Origin: Herbidospora sakaeratensis
GTDB taxonomy: Bacteria > Actinomycetota > Actinomycetes > Streptosporangiales > Streptosporangiaceae
Reading direction: 5' to 3'
NCBI RefSeq assembly: GCF_001570525.1
Contig: NZ_BBXC01000007.1
Span: 1,186,679-1,250,678, forward strand
Length of the DNA stretch: 64,000 bases
Below are positions 35,617 through 44,037 of this stretch, one piece after another; the first letter of the stretch is position 1; each line of letters starts with the position of its first letter. Under the pieces are notes generated by a model that saw only the letters and a program-made list of their open reading frames with translations, made no database searches and was not told the DNA's origin. Made by a program: the position numbers and the translations under genes.

Positions 35617-36495
35617 TCAGCGCGACCGGATTTCGTCCCGTAAGGCCCGCGCCACCTGAGCCATCAGCGCCTCCGCGCCGGGTTGCCGGACCGCCGCGAC
35701 GCGCGACTCCGTCAGCGCCGCCACGGCGTAGACCTGGCCGCCGGCGTGCTCCACCACGCCGACCTCGTGGCGCAGGTTGAGCATCGTGCCGGTCTTGGAC
35801 GACCAGGTCGTCAGGTCGGAGGTGAAGTCGGGGGCCAGGCGCTGGCGCAGCACGTTGTCGCCCATCAGCTCGCGCACCCGCCCGGCCACCCAGGGGTCGA
35901 TCGCGGACGGCCGCCACAACGCCGCCAGCAGGTCGACGAAGGCGCGGGCCGACCCCGACGAGCCCCGCGTCACGTCGAGCTGGGGGACCGGGTGGCCGCG
36001 TCCGGCGGTGGCGCCCTCGATGGCCAGCACGTGGGCCAGATGACCGCCGAGCGCCTGCACCGGGCTGTCGGTCAGGTGGCGCAGCGTGTGGCGGATCGAG
36101 ATGCCGCGCAACCCGTGGTCGTCCAGGAACGCGGCCACCATCGCGGGCGGGGTCAGCTCGAACAGGGCGTCGCCGGCGGTGTTGTCGCTGATCGTCATGG
36201 TCAGCAGGAGCAGGTCGTCGACGGCGATCTCGGCCGGGTGGCGGAACCTGCTGGCGCCGGTCGGGCCGGGGGAGTGGCGGGCGCCGGGGCCGACCGTCAG
36301 GCGCATGGCCCCGTCGAGCTCGCCGCGCCTGACCCGGTAGAGGGTGGCCGCCGCCAGCGGGATCTTGACCAGCGACGCGGTGGTGTACTCGTCGTCGGGG
36401 TCGATGCCGATCTCCTCGCCGGTACGCAGGTCGCGGACCAGGAAGGAGCCCCGCAGGCCGCCCTCCTCCAGCATCCGGCGCAGGTCACGGATCAC
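35617..36495 (-). CDS. serine-beta-lactamase-like cytoplasmic protein, BlaB-type
   Basis: 292 residues from GTG 36495, which overlaps the LysR stop by four bases. Class A-type motifs are S41-L-V-K44, S103-D-N105 and K234-T-G236. The omega-loop Glu-x-x-Leu-Asn that deacylates penicillins is absent (the region reads TLRHLTDSPVQALGG). No signal peptide is present. A cytoplasmic beta-lactamase-fold protein encoded after a LysR gene and divergent from a true beta-lactamase matches BlaB of Streptomyces cacaoi. There, BlaA and BlaB are both needed for beta-lactamase induction. Here it may sense the inducer rather than hydrolyse it. Confidence 0.75.
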   Translation of the reverse strand: MIRDLRRMLEEGGLRGSFLVRDLRTGEEIGIDPDDEYTTASLVKIPLAAATLYRVRRGELDGAMRLTVGPGARHSPGPTGASRFRHPAEIAVDDLLLLTMTISDNTAGDALFELTPPAMVAAFLDDHGLRGISIRHTLRHLTDSPVQALGGHLAHVLAIEGATAGRGHPVPQLDVTRGSSGSARAFVDLLAALWRPSAIDPWVAGRVRELMGDNVLRQRLAPDFTSDLTTWSSKTGTMLNLRHEVGVVEHAGGQVYAVAALTESRVAAVRQPGAEALMAQVARALRDEIRSR

Positions 36496-37361
36496 GCGTC
36501 AACCCCCAGGCAGGCGGCCACCCGACGCCATCCCCGCACCCGCTCGGCGTCGTCCCCGATGGCGGAGGCCACAGCGTACCCGCGCGGGAGGCGCAGTTCG
36601 CCGACGGGCCGCCACTCCAGCCCGAGCTCGGCGGCCTGGCGCGGCGAGCAGAGCAGCAGGTCGGCCGAGACCATCACCTCGGCGGCGGCCACGACCAGCG
36701 AGGGCGCGACCGCGACCTGGGAGGGCAGCAGGCCGGCGGCGTCCCTGATCCGGAACAGGCGATCTCTGATGTGCGGGACGTCGTCCTCCGGCTGGATCCA
36801 GATCCTCGGCCGGCGGCCCGACCTGTCGGCGCGGGCGGGCCGGAGGCTCTCGACGTACACGACCGGACCCGGCGGACCCCCCACGCCGGCCAGGCCCAGG
36901 TCGACCACCCACGTCGCACCGTCTTCGGGCGTGGCGACCAGCGCCGCGCGGACCTCGCGGGAGCGCGCCAGCTCGGCCCTGATCCCGGCGGCGGCGGCGA
37001 CCACGTCGAGGTGCACGCCCTCCTGCCGGGCCTCCACCGTCAGCAGGGCCAGGTCGCGGACCGCGCAGATCTCCGGCACGGCCAGCCGGAGCGGCTTGAG
37101 CCGGGCCTGGCCCGCCTCCCACTCCATGTCGTCGGCGAGCCGCACCAGGCGCTGCGCCGACGGGAGCAGGTCGCGGCCGAAGTCGGTCAGCAGCGCGCCC
37201 CGCGCGGACCGGTCGAAGAGCTTGGCGCCGAGGTGCTGTTCCAGGGCGGCGATGCGGCGGCTGGCCACCGGCTGGGGCACCTGGGAGGCGGCGGCGCCCT
37301 CGGTGAAGCTGCCGCGTTCGCTGACGTTGACGAACACTCTCCAGGCTGCGAGGAGGTCCAC
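36492..37361 (-). CDS. LysR-type regulator, BlaA/AmpR-like
   Basis: 289 residues from GTG 37361. The winged HTH is at about 1-60: LLAAWRVFVNVSERGSFTEGAAASQVPQPVASRRIAALEQHLGAKLFDRS. The effector domain follows from about 90 with two lobes (LKPLRLAVPEICAVRDLALL, LVVAAAEVMVSADLLLCSP). It is divergent from a class A beta-lactamase across 83 bases containing a LysR-type inverted repeat, and coupled to the BlaB-like gene. This fits an activator of the beta-lactamase. Confidence 0.9.
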   Translation of the reverse strand: MDLLAAWRVFVNVSERGSFTEGAAASQVPQPVASRRIAALEQHLGAKLFDRSARGALLTDFGRDLLPSAQRLVRLADDMEWEAGQARLKPLRLAVPEICAVRDLALLTVEARQEGVHLDVVAAAAGIRAELARSREVRAALVATPEDGATWVVDLGLAGVGGPPGPVVYVESLRPARADRSGRRPRIWIQPEDDVPHIRDRLFRIRDAAGLLPSQVAVAPSLVVAAAEVMVSADLLLCSPRQAAELGLEWRPVGELRLPRGYAVASAIGDDAERVRGWRRVAACLGVDA

Positions 37362-37369
37362 GACCAGGA

Positions 37370-37390
37370 ATTATGTCATGAATGCATAAT
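37370..37390. promoter_or_regulatory. LysR-type operator between blaA-like and beta-lactamase genes
   Basis: ATTATG-N9-CATAAT is a perfect inverted repeat with the T-N11-A character of LysR sites, nine bases from the LysR start and 54 bases before the beta-lactamase ATG. Further right, TTGACG (37408-37413) and CAGACT (37432-37437, seven bases before the ATG) with an 18-base spacer are a plausible beta-lactamase promoter. The site would then lie just upstream of -35, as expected for activation. Confidence 0.7.
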
Positions 37391-37444
37391 GTAGTCTTCA
37401 AGTGTCTTTGACGGTATTTACGCTGACAGAACAGACTCCTCGGC

Positions 37445-38293
37445 ATGCTTTCCTTCGTGATGTCCCTCGCCCTGCTCTCCGGCGCCGTCACCGCGCCGCC
37501 GACCTCGGCGGTCGCGGATCTGCGCGCGCTGGAGACCTCGTTCAAAGGCCGGATCGGCCTGTACGCCATCGACACCGCCACCGGCAAGACGATCGCCTAC
37601 CGCTCGGGCGAGCGTTTCCCGCTCGCCTCGACCTTCAAGGCGGTGCTCGCGGCGGCCGTGCTGGACAAGAAGCCCGACATCCTCGGCAAGCGCATCCCCA
37701 TCAGGAAGAAGGACCTGGTGGACTACTCGCCGGAGGTCGAGAAGCACGTCGGGTCGCGCATGACCGTGGCCGCGCTGGCCCGTGCCGCCGTCACCAAGAG
37801 CGACAACGCCGCCGCGAACCTGCTGCTCCGGCAGGTCGGCGGGCCGAAGGGCCTGACCCGCTACTTCCGGAGCCTGGACGACCACGTGTCGCGCCTCGAC
37901 CGCAACGAACCCGGTCTCAACCTCTGGCATCCCGCGGAGCTCCGCGACACCACCACCCCGGCCGCCGTCGCCCGCGACCTGAAGGACCTGACCGCGGGCG
38001 ACGCCCTCGACGCGGGCGACCGCCGCACCTTCACCGGCTGGCTGGTCGCCAACGAGACCGGCGACAAGCGCATCCGGGCCGGGCTGCCCAAGAGCTGGCG
38101 GGTCGGCGACAAGACCGGGACGGGCGGCACCTACGGGACCGCCAACGACATCGCGATCATCTGGCCGAAGGGGTCGAAGAAGCCGATCATCATGGCGATC
38201 TACACCAACCGCACCGACAGGAACGCCGCCGCCGACGACTCCGTCGTCGCCAGGACCGCCACGATCGCGGCACGTGGCCTCGGGAAACTCTGA
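37445..38293 (+). CDS. bla: secreted class A beta-lactamase
   Basis: 282 residues. A short signal peptide (LSFVMSLALLSGAVTAPPTSAVA, about 1-24) is present. All class A motifs are seen: S62-T-F-K65, S119-D-N121, general-base E155 in LDRNEPGLN and K223-T-G225. Length fits a mature enzyme of about 29 kDa. The divergent LysR gene, the palindromic operator and the cytoplasmic BlaB-like gene suggest inducible expression. The stop overlaps the start of a class A PBP gene by one base (TGATG), so the beta-lactamase and PBP are co-expressed. Confidence 0.95.
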   Translation: MLSFVMSLALLSGAVTAPPTSAVADLRALETSFKGRIGLYAIDTATGKTIAYRSGERFPLASTFKAVLAAAVLDKKPDILGKRIPIRKKDLVDYSPEVEKHVGSRMTVAALARAAVTKSDNAAANLLLRQVGGPKGLTRYFRSLDDHVSRLDRNEPGLNLWHPAELRDTTTPAAVARDLKDLTAGDALDAGDRRTFTGWLVANETGDKRIRAGLPKSWRVGDKTGTGGTYGTANDIAIIWPKGSKKPIIMAIYTNRTDRNAAADDSVVARTATIAARGLGKL

Positions 38294-40605
38294 TGCGCCT
38301 ACGTACCATGCCCGGCCTGCTCGTCGCCGGGATCGCCGCCGGGGTGATCACCGCCGGGCTCGCGCTCCCGGCCGGCATCGCCCTCAGCGGGGTGGCCGAG
38401 ACCATCGACCTCAGCCCGATGGAGCTGGCCGAACCGCCGCTGGCCGAGAAGACCACGCTCCTCGACGCCGACGGCAAGCGCATCGCCCAGTTCTACGACC
38501 AGTACCGCGAGAACGTCACCGTCGACAAGGTCGCCCCGATCATGCGCACCGCGATCGTGGCGATCGAGGACGACCGCTTCTACCAGCACGGCGCCATCGA
38601 CCTCGAGGGCACCATCCGCGCCCTGGCCGCCAACCTCAGCGCGGGCGGCGTCGCCCAGGGCGGCTCCAGCATCACCCAGCAGTACGTCAAGCAGGTCCTG
38701 CTCAACAGCGCCACCACCGACGAGCAGAAGGAGGCGGCGCTCGCGCCCAGCTACGTGCGCAAGCTGAACGAGCTGCGCTACGCGTTGTCGGTCGAGGAGA
38801 AGTACACCAAGGACCAGATCCTCGAGAAGTACCTGAACATCGCCTACTTCGGCGCGGGCGCGCACGGCATCCAGGCCGCCGCCAAGCGTTTCTTCGGCGT
38901 CACGGCGGCCAAGCTGAACCTGGCCCAGTCGGCGACGCTGGCGGCGGCGGTCCGGCTGCCGACGTCCACCGACCCGGAGGGCGGCAAGAAGAACCGCGAC
39001 GCGCTCATCGCCCGCCGCAACGTGGTGCTCGACCGGATGGCCGAACTCGGCAAGATCACCCCCGCCGAGGCGGCGAAGGCGAAGAAGACCAAGCTCGGCT
39101 ACAAGGGCGTGCCGATCCCCGGCGGCTGCGAGACCAGCGACTACCGCTACTTCTGCCAGTACGTCGCCGCGGAGGTGCTGGCCGACAAACGATTCGGCAA
39201 GACCCGCTCCGACCGCGAACGCGCCCTCAAGCAGGGCGGCATGACGATCCGCACCACCCTGAACCCGAAGATGCAGGACGCCGCCCAGAAGGGCATCGAG
39301 GCGTTCGTCGGCCCGAAGGACGGCCCGGTGGCCGCCCAGGCGCTCGTCGAGCCGGGCAGCGGCGCGATCCGCGCGATGGCCGCCAGCCGCGACAACCTCG
39401 ACTACAACGTGGTCGCCGACCGCGCCCACGGCGGGCTCGGGGGCGTCCAGGCGGGGTCGACGTTCAAGACGTTCACGCTGCTCACGGCGCTCGGCCAGGG
39501 CATGCGGCTGAGCGACGGGTTCAACGTCGGCGGGTCGTACACCGCGCCGTCGCCCTCGGCGTTCACCGACTGCGCCGGCAACGCCGTCGGCGACCCGAAC
39601 CACGCCGTGACCAACGACGAGGGCTCGCCCGGCTACACCACCCTCCAGACCGGGACGTGGGGCTCGGTCAACACGTTCTTCCTGACGCTGGAGGAGCGCG
39701 TCGGCCTGTGCGAGACGGTCAAGACGGCCAAGGCGCTCGGCATCAAGCGCGCCGACGGCAAGAAGCTCCAGGAGTACGAGACCTTCACGCTCGGCATCAA
39801 CGAGATGGACCCGGTCACCGTCGCCAACGCCTACGCGGCGATCGGCGCGCGCGGCAAGTACTGCACGCCGATGGCCATCACCGCGATCACCGACCGCGAC
39901 GGGAAGAAGACCTCGTTCACGCCGGAGTGCAACCAGGCGATCGACGCCGAGGTGGCCGACGCGGCGGCCGACATCCTGTCGGGCGTGTTCACCAAGGGCA
40001 CCATGCGGAGCGTCGGCGGCATCGGCCGCCCGGCGGCCGGCAAGACCGGCACCAACGACAACCAGTCGAGCGCCTGGTTCGCCGGCTTCACCCCCGACCT
40101 GGCCGGCGCGGTCAGCCTGGCCGACCCGCGCGGCGCGATCACCCACAAGCTGAACAACGTGACGATCGGCGGCCGCTGGTACGGCTCGGTCTTCGGCGCG
40201 ACCGTGCCGGGGCCGATCTGGAAGGCGACCATGACGGCGGCCCTGGAGGGCGTTCCCGCGACGCCGTTCACGCCGATCAACCAGGAGCGGTTCGGCGTGG
40301 AGGAACGCTTCGACCCGTGGTCGGAGGGCCCCTACGACGAGGGCCCGTGGGACGAGTACGGCCAGCGTCCGCCGGACGGCTGGGACCAGACCGACCCCGG
40401 CACGACCGACCCGGGCACCGACGGTCCGGGCCGCGACAACCCGGGGACCGACGACCCCGGAAACGAGGGCCCGGGACCGAACGACCCCGGGCCGAACGAC
40501 CCGGGGCCGGGTGACAACGGGCCCGGCGGCCCGGGCCCGGACAACCCGGGCGGGCCGAACCAGGGCGACACGCCGGACATGTCTCCCGGGGCGGGCCGGG
40601 GCTGA
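38293..40605 (+). CDS. class A penicillin-binding protein (glycosyltransferase-transpeptidase)
   Basis: 770 residues. An N-terminal membrane helix (about 8-33) is followed by the GT51 glycosyltransferase with EDDRFYQHGAID (92-103), GGSSITQQYVKQ and KYLNIAYFGAGAHGIQAAAKRFF. The transpeptidase has S389-T-F-K392, S458-V-N460 and K584-T-G586. The last ~110 residues are rich in Asp, Pro and Gly with repeated DPG/NDPG units, probably a wall-spanning tail. It is translated with the beta-lactamase. A PBP linked to inducible beta-lactamase suggests a low-affinity back-up enzyme, but affinity cannot be judged from sequence. Confidence 0.95.
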   Translation: MRLRTMPGLLVAGIAAGVITAGLALPAGIALSGVAETIDLSPMELAEPPLAEKTTLLDADGKRIAQFYDQYRENVTVDKVAPIMRTAIVAIEDDRFYQHGAIDLEGTIRALAANLSAGGVAQGGSSITQQYVKQVLLNSATTDEQKEAALAPSYVRKLNELRYALSVEEKYTKDQILEKYLNIAYFGAGAHGIQAAAKRFFGVTAAKLNLAQSATLAAAVRLPTSTDPEGGKKNRDALIARRNVVLDRMAELGKITPAEAAKAKKTKLGYKGVPIPGGCETSDYRYFCQYVAAEVLADKRFGKTRSDRERALKQGGMTIRTTLNPKMQDAAQKGIEAFVGPKDGPVAAQALVEPGSGAIRAMAASRDNLDYNVVADRAHGGLGGVQAGSTFKTFTLLTALGQGMRLSDGFNVGGSYTAPSPSAFTDCAGNAVGDPNHAVTNDEGSPGYTTLQTGTWGSVNTFFLTLEERVGLCETVKTAKALGIKRADGKKLQEYETFTLGINEMDPVTVANAYAAIGARGKYCTPMAITAITDRDGKKTSFTPECNQAIDAEVADAAADILSGVFTKGTMRSVGGIGRPAAGKTGTNDNQSSAWFAGFTPDLAGAVSLADPRGAITHKLNNVTIGGRWYGSVFGATVPGPIWKATMTAALEGVPATPFTPINQERFGVEERFDPWSEGPYDEGPWDEYGQRPPDGWDQTDPGTTDPGTDGPGRDNPGTDDPGNEGPGPNDPGPNDPGPGDNGPGGPGPDNPGGPNQGDTPDMSPGAGRG

Positions 40606-40627
40606 TCCTGCGGCGGCCGCCACCGGA

Positions 40628-40662
40628 TGCCGGGCGCGGGCAGAACGAGCCCGCGCCCGGCA
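40628..40662. terminator. strong hairpin between convergent PBP and NACHT genes
   Basis: A perfect 14-bp stem (40628-40641 with 40649-40662, core arm GCCGGGCGCGGGC) encloses the seven-base loop AGAACGA. It starts 23 bases after the PBP stop and ends 22 bases before the NACHT stop on the opposite strand, so it probably terminates both transcripts. No T-tract follows. Confidence 0.8.
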
Positions 40663-40683
40663 CGCCGCCGGTCACCTCGCCCT

Positions 40684-42918
40684 CTACCCGGGTGGTCCGG
40701 CGGCGAGGTGGTCCTGCAGGTCGGCGTGCCGGAACTGGTAGAACGGGCCGACCGCGCGCAACAGCCCGAGCCGGTGCGCGTCGTCCAGGAACGGCATCAG
40801 CGCGCGGGGCAGGCGCCCCGACCAGGCCAGCCGGCAGGTGGCGGCGGCATACGCCGGCCAGGCGTGATGATTCCCGCCCACCAGCCCGCCCACCAGCCCG
40901 AGGGAGAACGCGGGCACGAGCCCCAGCACGAGCCCGGCGACGAGTGCGGTCACCGGCCCGTCCCTGAGTCCCGCCGCGGCCCCCATCCCCCCGAACGTGA
41001 TCCCGACGCCGAGGACCACCGCGTCGATGCGCACCAGGTTGAGGGCACGGTCTGCCTGCCAGCTGCTCATCGGCGCTCTTGCCCGGTCTGCCGCGGCCGG
41101 TGTCTCCACCCATCCCATGAACCCGGCCACGAGCACGAACACGACCACTGCGGCCGCACCCACCACGAGTGCGGCCAGAAGCCCGAACACGCCACCGGCC
41201 GGGAGCGCGGCCTCGAATCCGAAATCGAGTCCGGCCCGGATGCCGACGATGATCCCGACCCCGCCGCCGACCACGATCCCCGCCGCGATCCCGGCCGAGA
41301 CCGCGCCCGCGAGCCGGCGGGCGAGCAGAGACCGCCGGCCGTGCAGGCGGAGGTTGGCGAACCCCGGCTCCTCCAGGGGCCATGACCCTGACAGCAGCCC
41401 GACCGCCAGCCCGCCGACGAGCCCGACGGTGATCGCGATCACGATCGTGATCTCGAACAGGGGGTCGTACACGACCACGAGCCCGGCCGCGACCACGGAC
41501 GCGACCACGACGGTGACCGCGCCGGCGATCGCGAGCCTGCTCACGGCGGTGAAGGCACGGGTCCTCCGGGCCAGGTCCCACCAGGCGAAGTCGCGGGTGG
41601 GCGTGCCGTTCAGGGGGTGGGCCATGGTGCGGGCCAGGTAGGTCAGCCAACGACGGGCCTGGTGGGGGTCGTGGCGACGGTGGGGCAGGAAGGGGTCTGC
41701 CGGGTCCGCGCCGGGCGTGCGCGTGGCGATGAGGGCGGGGATGAGCCGGTCGAGCAGATGACCCTTCAACCGTGCGGTGTCGGGGAACCGCCCGGGCTCC
41801 GTCAGAGGCGCAGGGTCGGCGCGGTCGTCGATGTAGACCACCCGAAGTAGCCACAGGCCCAGCGCCGTACCGGCGATCGTGGCCAGGACACGGCCGGCGT
41901 CGTGCCCGGCGGGCGTCGCGCGCAGGACGGCGAGGACCTCCTCCCACCCGGCCGCCGGGCGCGGCGGCAGGCATCGCTCCAGGTAGGCGGCGGCCGTTTT
42001 CGGGGTCAGCGCCCGCGGCTCGATGACCATGGCCGAGGTGAGGACGTCTCCCGCCCCCTCCACGGCCCGGCTGAACTCGGCGGTCCTGCTGGTCACGATC
42101 AGCTGGTCGGTATCGGCGAGAGACTGGTTCAGCGCCACGATGACGGCCTGCCGCGCGGGCGGGGAAAGCTCGTCCAGGCCGTCGAGCACGGGCAGGACGT
42201 GCCCCCGCGTGGCGAGGGCCGCCGGCATCTCGGCGGGCAGGTCGGCGGCCCGCAGGGCGGGATAGTCGTGTTCGAGCCGTACGGCGAGCCATTGGTGCAG
42301 ACGGGGGTGGTTCCGCGTGTCCCAGTCGGCCACCGACATCAACACCGGCACCGGTTCGCCGGGATGGGCGCCCCGGGTGGCGAGCAGTTCACGAATGAGC
42401 TGGATGGCCAGAGTGGTCTTGCCGGTGCCGGGGTCGCCGAGGATGACCAGGCGACGACGGCGCAGCCGGCGGAACGTCCTGGCCGCGGCGACGATGTCGT
42501 CGCTGTGCACGCTCAGTCGCCGCAGACCGGGGGTGAGGTTGGCCGGATGGTCCATGACGCCGGAGGTACGGGTCAGCCGCCATCGCACCGGGATGGGGGA
42601 GGGATCGTCCACCGATCGCATCCTCGCCTCGGTGTTCCACTGATGCTCGATCAGCCCGGCCAGCACGTCCTTGGCGTGGTCCACGTGCGCGGAGGTCACC
42701 GCCGGACGCACCGTCGAGCGCCGCCACCACAACCAGAGCGGAACCAGCAGCGTCGGAACCACGAGGATGACACCGGCCAGCTGGGCCACGTTCGCCGCGG
42801 TCTGCAACCCGTCGGTCCCGCGCAGCGCGGATCCGGTCAGCGCCAGCAGCCCGGTCACGCCCGCCAGGCCGGCCCACCAGCCCAGTGTGTGCCGCCACGA
42901 ACCGCTCCTCCTCGCCAT
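40684..42918 (-). CDS. membrane-associated NACHT-family NTPase
   Basis: 744 residues from ATG 42918; a TTG at 42978 is a weaker alternative. Two N-terminal helices (about 12-30 and 47-65) lead to a NACHT module. It has P-loop GDPGTGKTT (161-169), Walker B VLPVLDGLDEL (241-251) and sensor-like VTSRTAEF. From about 450 there are six to eight helices in glycine/valine-rich blocks (LAIAGAVTVVVASVVAAGLVVV, ITVGLVGGLAVGLLSG). The C-terminus is VGPFYQFRHADLQDHLA. Actinobacteria have many such proteins; some NACHT proteins in bacteria defend against phage. No effector nuclease or protease is present here, so function is open. Confidence 0.85.
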   Translation of the reverse strand: MARRSGSWRHTLGWWAGLAGVTGLLALTGSALRGTDGLQTAANVAQLAGVILVVPTLLVPLWLWWRRSTVRPAVTSAHVDHAKDVLAGLIEHQWNTEARMRSVDDPSPIPVRWRLTRTSGVMDHPANLTPGLRRLSVHSDDIVAAARTFRRLRRRRLVILGDPGTGKTTLAIQLIRELLATRGAHPGEPVPVLMSVADWDTRNHPRLHQWLAVRLEHDYPALRAADLPAEMPAALATRGHVLPVLDGLDELSPPARQAVIVALNQSLADTDQLIVTSRTAEFSRAVEGAGDVLTSAMVIEPRALTPKTAAAYLERCLPPRPAAGWEEVLAVLRATPAGHDAGRVLATIAGTALGLWLLRVVYIDDRADPAPLTEPGRFPDTARLKGHLLDRLIPALIATRTPGADPADPFLPHRRHDPHQARRWLTYLARTMAHPLNGTPTRDFAWWDLARRTRAFTAVSRLAIAGAVTVVVASVVAAGLVVVYDPLFEITIVIAITVGLVGGLAVGLLSGSWPLEEPGFANLRLHGRRSLLARRLAGAVSAGIAAGIVVGGGVGIIVGIRAGLDFGFEAALPAGGVFGLLAALVVGAAAVVVFVLVAGFMGWVETPAAADRARAPMSSWQADRALNLVRIDAVVLGVGITFGGMGAAAGLRDGPVTALVAGLVLGLVPAFSLGLVGGLVGGNHHAWPAYAAATCRLAWSGRLPRALMPFLDDAHRLGLLRAVGPFYQFRHADLQDHLAAGPPG

Positions 42919-43017
42919 GACCGCAATCGTGATCCTCTCGATCCCGATGTGGCCCGCGCCGGAAGGAACTGTGACCAACCCGCGTCCATGGGCCGGCCTG
43001 CTCGTCGCCGGGCGTTC

Positions 43018-43380
43018 TCATGCGACGTCGTAGGCGTCCCGGGCCGACAGCACCTTCGGGAGGTTGGCCCGGGACCACGCGCACATCGTGTCGAGCGGCT
43101 CGACCAGGGAGTGGCCGAGCGGCGAGAGTTCGTACACGACCTTCGGCGGGATGCCCGGATGGGCGGTCCGGGTCAGCAGCCCGTCGCGCTCCATCGAGCG
43201 CAGCGACTCGGTCAGCACCTTCGGGGTGATGCCGGTCAGCGGGACCTTGAGCTCGGAGTAGCGCCGGGGGCCGTCCTGGAGGCAGCGGATGATCTTCGCG
43301 GTCCACTTGTCGCCGATCCGGACCGGCGAGGTGACGGGTGCGCACCCGGCGAACATGTCGGGGTCGAGAGGCTCTGCCAC
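43018..43380 (-). CDS. HxlR-family winged-helix regulator
   Basis: 120 residues. The HxlR pattern is clear: an N-terminal Cys (FAGCAPV, C13), then IGDKWTAKIIRCLQDGPRRYSELKVPLTGITPKVLTESLRSMERDGLLTRT and YELSPLGHSLVEPLDTMCAW. HxlR regulators respond to electrophiles or redox signals, often through the N-terminal Cys. It is divergent from an NAD(P)-binding protein gene across 63 bases, a very common pairing, so it probably controls that gene. Confidence 0.92.
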   Translation of the reverse strand: MAEPLDPDMFAGCAPVTSPVRIGDKWTAKIIRCLQDGPRRYSELKVPLTGITPKVLTESLRSMERDGLLTRTAHPGIPPKVVYELSPLGHSLVEPLDTMCAWSRANLPKVLSARDAYDVA

Positions 43381-43443
43381 CTTCGGGAGGGTACGTGAGT
43401 ATCGTTGCGGAAACCAAGGGTGCGCAGGTTAACGTCACGCCCC

Positions 43444-44037
43444 ATGAGAATCGTGGTTTTCGGAGCGGGCGGCCGGGCGGGCCGCCGGATCGTGACCGAG
43501 GCGGGCGCCCGCGGGCACGAGGTGACCGGCGTCTCCCACCGCCCGGGCGACTGGACGGTCGGCGACGTCACCGACCCTGAATCGGTGGCCTCCCTGGTCA
43601 CCGGGCACGACGCGGTCGTGATGGCGGCCAGCCGGTACGAACCGGGCTTCTTCCCCCGTTCGGCTCTCGCCTTGGCCGCCGGGATGGCCGAGGCGGGGGT
43701 GACCCGGCTGGTGGCGGTCGGCATCGGCACGACGCTGGAGACGCCGGAGGGCGTGCCGCTGTACGAGACGCCCGGCTTCCCCGAGGACGCGCGGGCCTTC
43801 ACGCTGGGGCACGTCGAGGAGCTCGGCGTGTTGCGCGAGTCGGCGCTCGACTGGGTCGTGCTCGCGCCGCCGCCCGTCTTCCTCAACGACGACCCGGCGA
43901 CCGGCCGGCACCGGATCGGCGCACGCCTGGCGCCGGGCGATGAGGCGTTCGGCTACGCCGACCTGGCGGCGGCGGTGGTGGACGAGGTGGAGCGGCCCAC
44001 CTGCCACCGGGAGCTGGTGGCCGTCACGGCCGCCTAG
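43444..44037 (+). CDS. NAD(P)-binding atypical short-chain reductase
   Basis: 197 residues from ATG 43444. The Rossmann start MRIVVFGAGGRAGRRIVTEAGARGHEVTGVSHRPGD has GAGGRAG in place of GATGxxG. DVTDPESVASLVTGHDAVVMAA follows. It belongs to the NAD(P)H-binding (SDR_a5/NmrA-like) group in the KEGG-style putative NADH-flavin reductase class. It ends four bases into the convergent megasynthase gene. Control by the HxlR regulator points to a stress role rather than a part in the megasynthase pathway. Confidence 0.88.
   Translation: MRIVVFGAGGRAGRRIVTEAGARGHEVTGVSHRPGDWTVGDVTDPESVASLVTGHDAVVMAASRYEPGFFPRSALALAAGMAEAGVTRLVAVGIGTTLETPEGVPLYETPGFPEDARAFTLGHVEELGVLRESALDWVVLAPPPVFLNDDPATGRHRIGARLAPGDEAFGYADLAAAVVDEVERPTCHRELVAVTAA

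Noticed and set aside
35617-36495. Functional second class A beta-lactamase
   Set aside because: No signal peptide and no omega-loop Glu-x-x-Leu-Asn, so catalysis of penicillin hydrolysis is unlikely; the regulator role fits better.
40277-42292. 671-residue minus-strand protein rich in Arg, Gly and Pro
   Set aside because: Shadow of the NACHT gene in another frame and of the PBP gene on the other strand; no recognisable domain.
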